8,603 bases of DNA from an uncultured Oscillospiraceae bacterium (GTDB taxonomy: Bacteria > Bacillota > Clostridia > Oscillospirales > Oscillospiraceae), in contig CAKUPH010000090.1 in NCBI GenBank assembly GCA_934675115.1, positions 1 to 8,603 of the forward strand, read 5' to 3'. Shown here piece after piece: positions 1 to 6,207 of the stretch (positions within the stretch are counted from its first letter, which is position 1; each line of letters begins with the position of its first letter). The position numbers and the translations under genes were made by a program. The notes beneath the pieces are model-generated. The model was not told where the DNA came from and made no database searches. It saw nothing but the letters and a program-made list of their open reading frames with translations.

Positions 1-37
1 GCAGGCGGCCATCCTTGGTATATACTAATTCAGCCAT
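1..37 (-). CDS. Start of probable 2-hydroxyacyl-CoA dehydratase (HgdB-like) subunit, partial
   Basis: Only the first 12 codons are inside the window (MAELVYTKDGRL) and the rest runs off the left edge. The start is well supported: an ATG at 37-35 on the minus strand is preceded by GGAAGGAG (47-54) with a 9-nt spacer. The gene starts 30 nt after the stop of the activase, so the two should share an mRNA. In many Clostridia the activase is a single protein of about 1400 residues whose C-terminal third is HgdB-like. The activase here stops at about 986 residues, so the missing third is probably encoded by this gene. That identity rests on position and expected architecture; 12 residues cannot prove it. 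Confidence 0.6.
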   Translation of the reverse strand, partial: MAELVYTKDGRL

Positions 38-67
38 GGTAAAGAACTCCTTCCGAGAGGTCTGGGA

Positions 68-3028
68 TCACGCGGACGCGCCGCCGGAGCGGGTGGCCCG
101 GCGGTTTCGCTCCTCAATGGCAGCCATCAGGGAGCGGACGCGGATCTTGACGGCGCCCAGATTGCTGATGTCGTCAATCTTCAGCTGGGTATACAGCTTG
201 CCGCCGTCCTCCAGAATGGAGCGCGCCTCATCGCCGGTGATGGCGTCGGTGCCGCAGCCGAAGCTGACCAGCTGGATCAGTTCCATGTCCGGCTGCTCGC
301 AGACGTACCGGGCGGCGTTGTACATCCGGGACTGGAAGGTCCACTGGTTGAGCACTTTCCGGGGGGCGTAGCCCTCGTGATGGGCCACGGCGTCCTCGCT
401 GACGATGACGAAGCCGAAGGATGTGATGAGGTCGTTGATGCCGTGGTTGATCTCCGGGTCGATGTGGTAGGGGCGGCCGGCCAGCACGATGATGGGGCGG
501 CCCTCCTTCCGGGCCTGCTCAATGTAGGCCGCGCCGGTGGCCCGGATATCCTCCTTGTAGGCGTCATAAGCGTGATAGGCGGCCCGGATGGCGGGGATGC
601 TCTCCTGTCTGGAGATGCCAAAGGTCTCATTAAACCACTTAGAGCCGATCTTTTCGTAATCCTTCGGCCGGTGCAGCCCCACGTAGGGGTCGAGGAAGCG
701 GACAGTCTTCAGCTCCGGCACGTTGGCGGCCAGCAGCTCCGGATAGTAGGCGACCACCGGACAGTTGTAATTGTTGTCCGATGTCTTTTCGTTGAAATTG
801 TAGGACATGCAGGGGTAGAAGATGGTGTCCACACCCATCTCCACCAGAGCCTCCACATGGCCGTGGAGCAGCTTTGCGGGGTAGCACACCGTGTCGGAGG
901 GAATGGTGCGCTGGCCCTTGATGTATAGCTTCCGGGAGGATTCGGGGGAGAGTATCACCTCGAAATTCAGCCGGGTAAACAGCTCAAACCAGAAGGGGAG
1001 GTTCTCGTACATATTCAGGCCGAAGGGGATACCGATCTTTCCCCGGGAGCCGTCGCCGGTTCCGCGGCCCTCCATGGCCCGGAGCTTTTTGTATTTATAG
1101 TTGTAGAGGTCAGGCATTTCCACCTTGGCCTTGCCAAGGGGCCGGGAGCAGCGGTTGCCGGAGATGAACCGCCGCCCACCGTCGAAGGTGTTCACCGTCA
1201 GGGAGCAGTGGTTGGTACAGAGGTTACAGGTCACGGGCTTCGCACTGTGGGAGAAAGAATGCAAAGCAGAAAGGCTTAACAGGGAGGAGCGCTCCAGCCC
1301 CATGTCCCGGGCGGCCAGCGCCGCGCCGAACGCGCCCATGATGCCGGCGATGGTAGGCCGGGTGACGTTGCGGCCCAGCTCCTGCTCAAAGGCCCGGAGC
1401 ACCGCGTCGTTGTGGAAGGTGCCGCCCTGTACCACGATGTGCTGGCCGAGGTCGTCGGCGTTGGCGGCCCGGATGACCTTATACACCGCGTTCTTGACGA
1501 TGGAGATGGACAGTCCGGCGGAGATGTCCTCCACGCTGGCGCCGTCCTTTTGGGCCTGCTTGACGGAGGAGTTCATAAACACTGTGCAGCGGGAGCCGAG
1601 GTTCACCGGGTGCTTGGCAAACAGGCCGATTTTGGCGAAATCGGCGATGGTATAGCCCAGCGCCTTGGCGAAGGTCTCGATAAAGGAGCCGCAGCCGGAG
1701 GAGCAGGCCTCGTTGAGCATGATGGAGTCCACCGCGCCGTTCCGGATCTTGAAGCACTTCATGTCCTGTCCGCCGATGTCGATGATGAAGTCCACGTCCG
1801 GGTTGAAGTGGGCGGCGGCGTTGTAGTGGGCCACCGTCTCCACAAGGCCCATGTCGCAGGAGAAGGCGTTTTTGATCAGGTCCTCGCCGTAGCCGGTGAC
1901 AGCGGAGCCGCGGATGGTGGTACGGTCGCCGCAGAGCCTGTATATCTCCCGGAGCTGCTCCAGCACGATGGCCACGGGGTTGCCGAGGTTGGAGTGGTAG
2001 TAAGTATACAGCAGGCCGCCGTCCGGCGTGATGAGGGCCATTTTCGTGGTAGTGGAACCGGCGTCGATGCCCAGATAGGCGTCGCCCCGATAGGTGGAAA
2101 TATCCACCTGCGGCGGGGTGGAGGCGTTGTGCCGGGCGGTGAAGGCCTCGTACTCCGCCTCATTTTCGAAGAGGGGGGGCATGGTGTCCACTACCGAGAT
2201 GCTGCTCCGGCTTTCCTCCAGCTTTTTCAGCAGTTCGTCGAAGGGCTGGGCTTCGTAATCAGTGGCGCAGATGGCCGCGCCCATGGCGGCGAAGCAGTCG
2301 CCGTCCTCGGGGAAGATGGCGTGTTCTTCGTCCAACTGGAGCGTTTCCACAAAGCGCTGGCGCAGGCCCATGAGGAAGTGGAGGGGCCCGCCCAGAAAGA
2401 CGATCTTGCCCTTGAGCTCCCGGCCCTGAGTCAGGCCGGCCACCGTCTGATCCACCACGGCCTGGAAGATGGACGCGGCTACGTCCTCTTTGCGGCCGCC
2501 CTGGTTCAGGATGGGCTGGATGTCGCTCTTGGCGAACACGCCGCACCGGGAGGCAATGGGGTAGATCTTCTCATGCTTCAGGCTCAGTTCGTCCAGCTCG
2601 TTCACCGTGACGTTCATCAGGGTGGCCATCTGGTCGATGAAGGCGCCGGTGCCGCCGGCGCAGGAGCCGTTCATCCGCTCCTCCAGTGCGCCGCCGAAGA
2701 AGATGATCTTGGCGTCCTCGCCGCCCAGCTCGATGACGGCGTCGGTGTCGGGGATGTAAGTGTTGACGGCGGCGGCGGTAGCGTACACCTCCTGCACGAA
2801 GTTCAGCTCCGCGGCCTTAGCCACGCCCAGTCCGGCGGAGCCGGTGATGACCAGCCGGATGTCCTGTCCGGTGAGCATGTCCCGGATGGAGCGCAGGGTC
2901 TCGCAGGCGCGCTCACGGGCCTTTGAATAATGCCGCTCATAAGAGCGGAAAAGCAGCTTGTTATCCTCGTCCAGCACCACGACCTTGACGGTGGTGGAGC
3001 CGATGTCGATGCCAACTCGCAGATTCAT
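68..3028 (-). CDS. Acyl-CoA dehydratase activase (tandem BadF/BadG/BcrA/BcrD ATPase domains plus DUF2229)
   Basis: A cytoplasmic ATP-driven electron-transfer protein of the HgdC/BadFG family. Such proteins hydrolyse ATP to push a low-potential electron from a [4Fe-4S] cluster onto a 2-hydroxyacyl-CoA dehydratase or related reductase. Two ASKHA domains are visible. Domain 1 (about 1-255) has VGIDIGSTTVK, IELGGEDAK and the candidate cluster ligands C123 (SCAGGTG) and C162 (RCGVFAKSD). Domain 2 (about 317-580) has LGIDAGSTTTK, IDIGGQDMK, C442 (ACSSGCGSF) and C481 (RCTVF). Residues 601-627 form a Cys-rich linker (CNLCTNHC, then C627). From about 664 a DUF2229-type region follows (GIPFGLNMYENLPFW, SDTVCYPAKLLHGH, YPCMSYNFNE). 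HgdC itself has one domain and dimerises; here two are fused. I place the start at 3028 because AGAGGTG lies 11 nt upstream; an in-frame ATG at 3049 adds seven residues but has no ribosome binding site. The full-length homologues carry an HgdB-like C-terminus that is absent here. The substrate is unknown. Confidence 0.93.
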   Translation of the reverse strand: MNLRVGIDIGSTTVKVVVLDEDNKLLFRSYERHYSKARERACETLRSIRDMLTGQDIRLVITGSAGLGVAKAAELNFVQEVYATAAAVNTYIPDTDAVIELGGEDAKIIFFGGALEERMNGSCAGGTGAFIDQMATLMNVTVNELDELSLKHEKIYPIASRCGVFAKSDIQPILNQGGRKEDVAASIFQAVVDQTVAGLTQGRELKGKIVFLGGPLHFLMGLRQRFVETLQLDEEHAIFPEDGDCFAAMGAAICATDYEAQPFDELLKKLEESRSSISVVDTMPPLFENEAEYEAFTARHNASTPPQVDISTYRGDAYLGIDAGSTTTKMALITPDGGLLYTYYHSNLGNPVAIVLEQLREIYRLCGDRTTIRGSAVTGYGEDLIKNAFSCDMGLVETVAHYNAAAHFNPDVDFIIDIGGQDMKCFKIRNGAVDSIMLNEACSSGCGSFIETFAKALGYTIADFAKIGLFAKHPVNLGSRCTVFMNSSVKQAQKDGASVEDISAGLSISIVKNAVYKVIRAANADDLGQHIVVQGGTFHNDAVLRAFEQELGRNVTRPTIAGIMGAFGAALAARDMGLERSSLLSLSALHSFSHSAKPVTCNLCTNHCSLTVNTFDGGRRFISGNRCSRPLGKAKVEMPDLYNYKYKKLRAMEGRGTGDGSRGKIGIPFGLNMYENLPFWFELFTRLNFEVILSPESSRKLYIKGQRTIPSDTVCYPAKLLHGHVEALVEMGVDTIFYPCMSYNFNEKTSDNNYNCPVVAYYPELLAANVPELKTVRFLDPYVGLHRPKDYEKIGSKWFNETFGISRQESIPAIRAAYHAYDAYKEDIRATGAAYIEQARKEGRPIIVLAGRPYHIDPEINHGINDLITSFGFVIVSEDAVAHHEGYAPRKVLNQWTFQSRMYNAARYVCEQPDMELIQLVSFGCGTDAITGDEARSILEDGGKLYTQLKIDDISNLGAVKIRVRSLMAAIEERNRRATRSGGASA

Positions 3029-3062
3029 AGTACAGGTTACACCTCTCATTGCGCATGGCGCG

Positions 3063-3080
3063 ATACATTCGAAAATGTAT
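3063..3080. repeat. Inverted repeat at the activase transcription start (candidate operator or leader hairpin)
   Basis: ATACATT at 3063-3069 is exactly complementary to AATGTAT at 3074-3080, with the 4-nt spacer CGAA. It touches the -10 box of the activase promoter (3079-3084) and covers the predicted transcription start near 3072. It could be a repressor site or, if transcribed, only part of a hairpin. ATAC/GTAT ends are compatible with a PadR-type site, but this is inference. Confidence 0.5.
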
Positions 3081-3107
3081 TTTATAAGAAAAACCTTAAT
3101 TTTTCAA
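3079..3107 (-). promoter_or_regulatory. Sigma-A type promoter of the activase gene
   Basis: Read on the minus strand, TTGAAA (3107-3102) is followed by exactly 17 nt and then TAAAAT (3084-3079), inside an AT-rich stretch that contrasts with the GC-rich genes. The predicted start lies near 3072, giving a leader of roughly 45 nt before the ATG at 3028. Confidence 0.7.
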
Positions 3108-3175
3108 CCGTCTATTTTGCACAGGAATGGAAAATTTGACGGGGAAAGGTGATTGACAAAGAGCAAAAACTCGGC

Positions 3176-3188
3176 TTTAAGGCTTAAA
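3176..3188. repeat. Short perfect palindrome in the divergent intergenic region
   Basis: TTTAAG-G-CTTAAA is a 13-bp perfect inverted repeat with one central base. It lies upstream of both promoters, about 20 bp before the -35 box of the PadR operon. It could bind a dimeric regulator, but AT-rich palindromes of this length also arise by chance. Confidence 0.3.
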
Positions 3189-3207
3189 TTTTTTAATCAA
3201 TATTGTA

Positions 3208-3236
3208 TTGAAATTTAATATTATATCAGATATAGT
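3208..3236 (+). promoter_or_regulatory. Sigma-A type promoter of the PadR operon
   Basis: TTGAAA (3208-3213), a 17-nt spacer and TATAGT (3231-3236) lie 24 bases before the PadR start codon. The leader would therefore be only about 17 nt, just enough for the ribosome binding site. Confidence 0.75.
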
Positions 3237-3238
3237 AT
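3218..3238. promoter_or_regulatory. Candidate PadR operator overlapping the -10 box
   Basis: A 21-bp inverted repeat is centred on A3228. The core TATATC-A-GATATA (3222-3234) is perfect, and the arms extend to 3218 and 3238 with one mismatched pair (3221/3235). It covers the -10 box, where a repressor would block polymerase. PadR proteins often repress their own operons, so autoregulation is the simplest reading. No binding is shown by the sequence itself. Confidence 0.55.
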
Positions 3239-3259
3239 GGAGGGAAAGGAAGTGAGACT

Positions 3260-3583
3260 ATGTCCTTCGCGATGGGCACGCCGCTGCTGGACGGCTGCGT
3301 GCTGGCGGTGCTGGCGGAAGAGGATACCTACGGCTATGCTCTGACCCAGCGGGTCAAAGGAGTGCTGGACATCTCGGAATCCACGCTGTACCCTATTCTG
3401 CGCAGGCTCCAGAAGGAAGGCTGTCTGACGGTGTACGACCGGCCCTATCAGGGCCGCAACCGCAGATATTACGCCATCACGTATACGGGACAGGAGCGGC
3501 TGGAGCAGGCGCGCCGGGAGTGGGAGAGCTTCCGGGACGGCGTGGAGACGTTATTGATGAAAGGAGAGGCAGAGCATGAATAG
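3260..3583 (+). CDS. PadR family transcriptional regulator
   Basis: A 107-residue DNA-binding protein with the winged-helix core of the PadR family. Diagnostic segments are DGCVLAVLAEEDTYGYALTQ (11-30), STLYPILRRLQKEG (41-54, recognition helix) and the wing with GRNRRYYAIT (65-74). A helix at about 77-99 (GQERLEQARREWESF) serves as the dimerisation arm. The length is that of the short PadR-s2 group, which has no separate effector domain. The start is supported by GGAAGTG about 5 nt upstream and by the promoter immediately before it. It overlaps the next gene by 8 nt, the usual layout of PadR with a HAAS/DUF1700 membrane partner. It probably represses its own operon through the palindrome at the -10 box. 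Control of the divergent activase gene is possible but not shown. Confidence 0.93.
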   Translation: MSFAMGTPLLDGCVLAVLAEEDTYGYALTQRVKGVLDISESTLYPILRRLQKEGCLTVYDRPYQGRNRRYYAITYTGQERLEQARREWESFRDGVETLLMKGEAEHE

Positions 3584-4643
3584 TCTGGAATATCTGGAAT
3601 CGCTGGGCCGGGCGCTGTCCGGCTGTGTCCCGGCAAAGGAGCGGATGGAGATCCTGCGGTACTACCGGGAATATTTTGAGGACGCCGGGCCGGACAGGGA
3701 AGCGGAGGTCATCCGAGAACTGGGTTCGCCGGAGGAGCTGGCGGAGCGGATTGCCCGGGAGGGCGGCTTTTTCGGCGGGGCGGAGGATGCCCTGGAGCCG
3801 GGACGGAAGCGCGGCTGGGTGAAGTGGGCCGTTTTGGCCGCCGCTGTGTGCCTGATCCCGGTTGCGACTTTGGCTCTGCTCATCATGAATTTTACCGTGT
3901 CAGGAGGGACCAGCGGGGAAGTGTCCGCCCGGCCTGTTGCCGTAGAAGAGCTTCCGGCTAACACTCCATCTCCGTCGGCAGACGCCTCGGAGGGCGGCGT
4001 ACAGACCGTTGTGGAAGCCTTTACGGAACTGAACGTGGACATTTCCCTCGGAGACGTTACAGTGATGGTCGGCGACGGCTACAGTGTGGCGCAGGACAGC
4101 AGCGGGAAGGATGCGAAGGGCCGGGCGTATGAGCTGAAATATGAGCTGAAGGATGGGGCGCTCCGGGTGTGGAGCGAACCAGAGCAGTTCGTGGCCGCGT
4201 TGGGTGAAAGCGTTTCCGGGACTGTGACCGTGACGGTCCCGGCGGACGCGCGGCTCCGGACGGCGAAGATCGAAACCTCCATGGGCAACATTAAATTGTC
4301 CGGCCTGTCCGGCGGAGTCATCGACGTGGAGAGTGACATGGGCGATGTCTCGGCCTGGGATCTGAGGGACGTGGACGAACTTGATCTGTCCAGCAGCAAG
4401 GGAGACGTGGCCCTGTCCGGAAAGCTGGCGCGGAAAACGGACCTTGAGACGGATATGGGTACTGTGGCGGTAAATGCCGCCTGCGCCGCTGCGGAGTGCA
4501 GCTACGATCTGGAGTGCGGCTTCGGCAAGGTCATGGTGAACGGGAAAGAACAGCCGGATCAGGTGACGGCGAAGGCCCCCGGCGCGCTTTATGAGCTGGA
4601 ATGCAGCTCGTCCATGGGCGATGTTATGGTAAATTTCAGATAA
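3576..4643 (+). CDS. HAAS/DUF1700 domain membrane protein with C-terminal DUF4097 repeats
   Basis: A 355-residue single-pass membrane protein. Residues 1-64 form an amphipathic helical HAAS/DUF1700 domain (EYLESLGRAL, EILRYYREYFEDAG, VIRELGSPEELA), the part usually found next to PadR regulators. One membrane segment follows at about 84-107, preceded by basic residues (GRKRGWVK), so the N-terminus should be cytoplasmic. A Ser/Pro/Thr-rich linker (about 115-140) leads to an outer domain of DUF4097 type. This domain is built of repeated short strands around S-M-G-N/D-V motifs: ISLGDVTV, TSMGNIKL, SDMGDVSA, SSKGDVAL, TDMGTVAV, GFGKVMV and SSMGDVMV. Such domains are predicted to form a beta-solenoid. 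AAAGGAGAGG upstream of the ATG and the 8-nt overlap with PadR indicate coupled translation. A role in envelope sensing with PadR is inferred from family context; no enzymatic residues were seen. Confidence 0.88.
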   Translation: MNSLEYLESLGRALSGCVPAKERMEILRYYREYFEDAGPDREAEVIRELGSPEELAERIAREGGFFGGAEDALEPGRKRGWVKWAVLAAAVCLIPVATLALLIMNFTVSGGTSGEVSARPVAVEELPANTPSPSADASEGGVQTVVEAFTELNVDISLGDVTVMVGDGYSVAQDSSGKDAKGRAYELKYELKDGALRVWSEPEQFVAALGESVSGTVTVTVPADARLRTAKIETSMGNIKLSGLSGGVIDVESDMGDVSAWDLRDVDELDLSSSKGDVALSGKLARKTDLETDMGTVAVNAACAAAECSYDLECGFGKVMVNGKEQPDQVTAKAPGALYELECSSSMGDVMVNFR

Positions 4644-4654
4644 TTCAAGCCGGC

Positions 4655-4696
4655 AAATCCCCGCTTGACATCAGACAGGTGGGGATTTACAATTTT
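4655..4696 (+). terminator. Possible terminator hairpin after the PadR-HAAS operon
   Basis: AAATCCCC (4655-4662) pairs exactly with GGGGATTT (4681-4688). Pairing continues inwards through GCTTG/CAGGT with two G-U pairs, giving about 13 bp closed by the 8-nt loop ACATCAGA. It starts 11 nt after the HAAS stop codon and is followed by ACAATTTT. The T tract is interrupted, and the same bases also form a good promoter, so termination is plausible but not certain. Confidence 0.5.
4665..4693 (+). promoter_or_regulatory. Near-consensus sigma-A promoter for the glycosyltransferase-exonuclease operon
   Basis: TTGACA (4665-4670), a 17-nt spacer and TACAAT (4688-4693) give a perfect -35 box and a five-of-six -10 box. 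Transcription would begin near 4699-4703, leaving about 140 nt before the start codon at 4840. The promoter lies inside the hairpin sequence described at 4655-4688. Confidence 0.6.
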
Positions 4697-4702
4697 CCAT
4701 TG

Positions 4703-4843
4703 ATGACGTATGCGCGGAAGCTCGGATATATTAAGAAGCGAGCCGGTATGAACAGGCGGCGGATGGTGGCGGACGAAACCCATTTCTGCACTATTTTCCG
4801 CACCCGGCTCCGGAAGAACGCGAAAAGGAATCTGGTGGAATGA
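4703..4843 (+). CDS. Possible basic 46-residue leader ORF (uncertain)
   Basis: An ATG at 4703 opens a 46-codon frame whose TGA (4841-4843) overlaps the ATG of the glycosyltransferase gene as ATGA. The peptide has 14 Lys/Arg and only 3 Asp/Glu (RKLGYIKKR, MNRRR, RTRLRK) and resembles no family I recognise. There is no ribosome binding site before the ATG, but the predicted transcription start is only 0-4 nt upstream, so translation could be leaderless. A second in-frame ATG at 4748 also lacks a good site. The stop-start overlap suggests coupling. Equally, the open frame may be chance in a 5' leader, and nothing but the overlap favours coding. Confidence 0.25.
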   Translation: MTYARKLGYIKKRAGMNRRRMVADETHFCTIFRTRLRKNAKRNLVE

Positions 4844-6207
4844 AGAAGCTGAGACCTGTATACTGGATAACGGCGGCGGGGGGCGTGATCTGCGCGGTGC
4901 TGACGGCGGCGGAGACGCTCCGGCTCCAGTTGGGAACGGCGGGCGACCGGGCGGCGCTGGCGGCGCTGCTGCTGGCCCTTCTGGCGCTGGCGCTGTGCCT
5001 TGTATGGCGGGAGCTCCGGGATGTCCGGGCGGTCTGTCTGGCGGCACTTCCCGCGGCAGCAGCCCTGCTCGTCCGGGCTATGTGCCTTGATTACGTCAGC
5101 GGCGACTATGAGAATTTTCTGTCTGTTTGGGTGGAGTTTTTCCGGCTGAACGGTGGCTATCGGGCCATCGCGCAGAATATTGGCAACTACAATGTGCCGT
5201 ACCTGTATATGCTGGCGGGGATATCATACCTGAAAATTCCGGATCTGTACCTCATCAAGTGGTTTTCCGTGCTGTTTGACGTGCTGCTGGCGTGGGGCGG
5301 CCTGAGGCTGACCCGGGTGCTCCGGGGAAAGCGCCAAGGGGACTGGGGGCCGCTGGCGGCCTTTCTGGCGGTGCTGTTTCTGCCCACGGTGGTGCTCAAC
5401 GGCAGCTATTGGGGCCAGTGCGACGCGGTTTACGCGGCCATTGCCGTCCACGCGATGGCGTTCCTGCTGGAGGGAAAGGGCGGCTGGTCGGCGGCGCTCA
5501 TGGGCATCGCGTTTTCCTTCAAGCTCCAGACGGTATTCATCCTGCCGCTGTGGGGCGTTATGTGGCTGGCCAAACGGGTGAAGTTCCGGCAGCTCTGGAT
5601 GTTCCCGGCGGCGTATGCCGTCACGCTCCTGCCCGCATTGCTGCTGAAAAAGCCGCTCTGGGACATGATCGGGGTGTATTTCAATCAGGCGAAGGAGTAC
5701 ACCCGGCTGACGCTCAACGCGCCATCTGTGTTCCAGTTTGTCCCCTACGGCATGGAGGTCAATGAAACGCTGCTTTCCCGGCTGGGCATTGCCGCAGCCT
5801 TTGCGCTGGCGGCGGCGTTGCTGGTTGTGGGGCTGATATTTGGGAGGAAGCTGGACCGCGGGATATTTTACATCATGGCGGTGGTGCTGGCCATTGGTGT
5901 GCCCTTTTTTCTGCCGCACATGCACGAACGGTATTTCTTTCTGGCCGATGTGCTCACCGCCTGCTGGGCCTGCGCGGACCGGCGGCGCGTTCCGGTGTGC
6001 GTCCTGACTGTGGGAGCGTCGCTGGGCAGCTATCTGGTCTATCTGCGGCTGCAATACAACGTGGTCATCTCGATTTGCGGCATGCGGTTCACCATGGCGG
6101 TGGAAGGGACCATGATGCTGGCGGCGCTGATTTTGACAGGTATCGAATTGGTCAGGAGGCTGAATGCCTGTAAGGCGAAAATGATTAACAGGGAGGACGG
6201 CGTATGA
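4840..6207 (+). CDS. GT-C type integral membrane glycosyltransferase (mannosyltransferase-like)
   Basis: A 455-residue protein with about ten or more hydrophobic segments, including 7-23, 38-55, 64-80, 170-187, 193-210, 231-245, 253-269, 315-335, 341-358, 385-402 and 422-437. It resembles the GT-C fold membrane transferases that use polyprenyl-phosphate sugars. Family-like motifs are an outer loop with acidic residues after the third helix (SGDYENFLSVWVEFF, about 87-101), GNYNVPYLYML (115-125), NGSYWGQCDAVY (187-198), FSFKLQTVFILPL (225-237) and HMHERYFFLADV (360-371). The donor, acceptor and linkage cannot be read from the sequence; cell-surface glycan or protein glycosylation is the usual role. 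AAGGA (4825-4829) lies 10 nt before the ATG. It overlaps the exonuclease III gene by 4 nt. No other glycan genes are nearby, so it appears to be an orphan enzyme. Confidence 0.8.
   Translation: MKKLRPVYWITAAGGVICAVLTAAETLRLQLGTAGDRAALAALLLALLALALCLVWRELRDVRAVCLAALPAAAALLVRAMCLDYVSGDYENFLSVWVEFFRLNGGYRAIAQNIGNYNVPYLYMLAGISYLKIPDLYLIKWFSVLFDVLLAWGGLRLTRVLRGKRQGDWGPLAAFLAVLFLPTVVLNGSYWGQCDAVYAAIAVHAMAFLLEGKGGWSAALMGIAFSFKLQTVFILPLWGVMWLAKRVKFRQLWMFPAAYAVTLLPALLLKKPLWDMIGVYFNQAKEYTRLTLNAPSVFQFVPYGMEVNETLLSRLGIAAAFALAAALLVVGLIFGRKLDRGIFYIMAVVLAIGVPFFLPHMHERYFFLADVLTACWACADRRRVPVCVLTVGASLGSYLVYLRLQYNVVISICGMRFTMAVEGTMMLAALILTGIELVRRLNACKAKMINREDGV

Noticed and set aside
1412..2926. A 504-codon open frame on the plus strand opposite the activase gene
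   Set aside because: Its product is a low-complexity Gly/Ala/Val/His-rich string with no domain, and it mirrors the codon bias of the activase, whose motifs are unambiguous on the minus strand.
3029..3049. An upstream in-frame ATG that would lengthen the activase by seven residues
   Set aside because: No ribosome binding site precedes it, while AGAGGTG lies within these bases and serves the ATG at 3028, where the protein begins directly before the conserved VGIDIGST motif.
3153..3181. TTGACA with a 17-nt spacer before TTTAAG as an additional PadR operon promoter
   Set aside because: The -10 match is poor at the two most important positions, and a much better promoter lies closer to the gene.
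3229..3238. The 10-mer GATATAGTAT is shared by the PadR promoter and the rpsB promoter (7374-7383)
   Set aside because: Both copies are -10 regions and most of the match is promoter consensus; the rpsB copy lacks the palindrome, so a common regulator is not supported.
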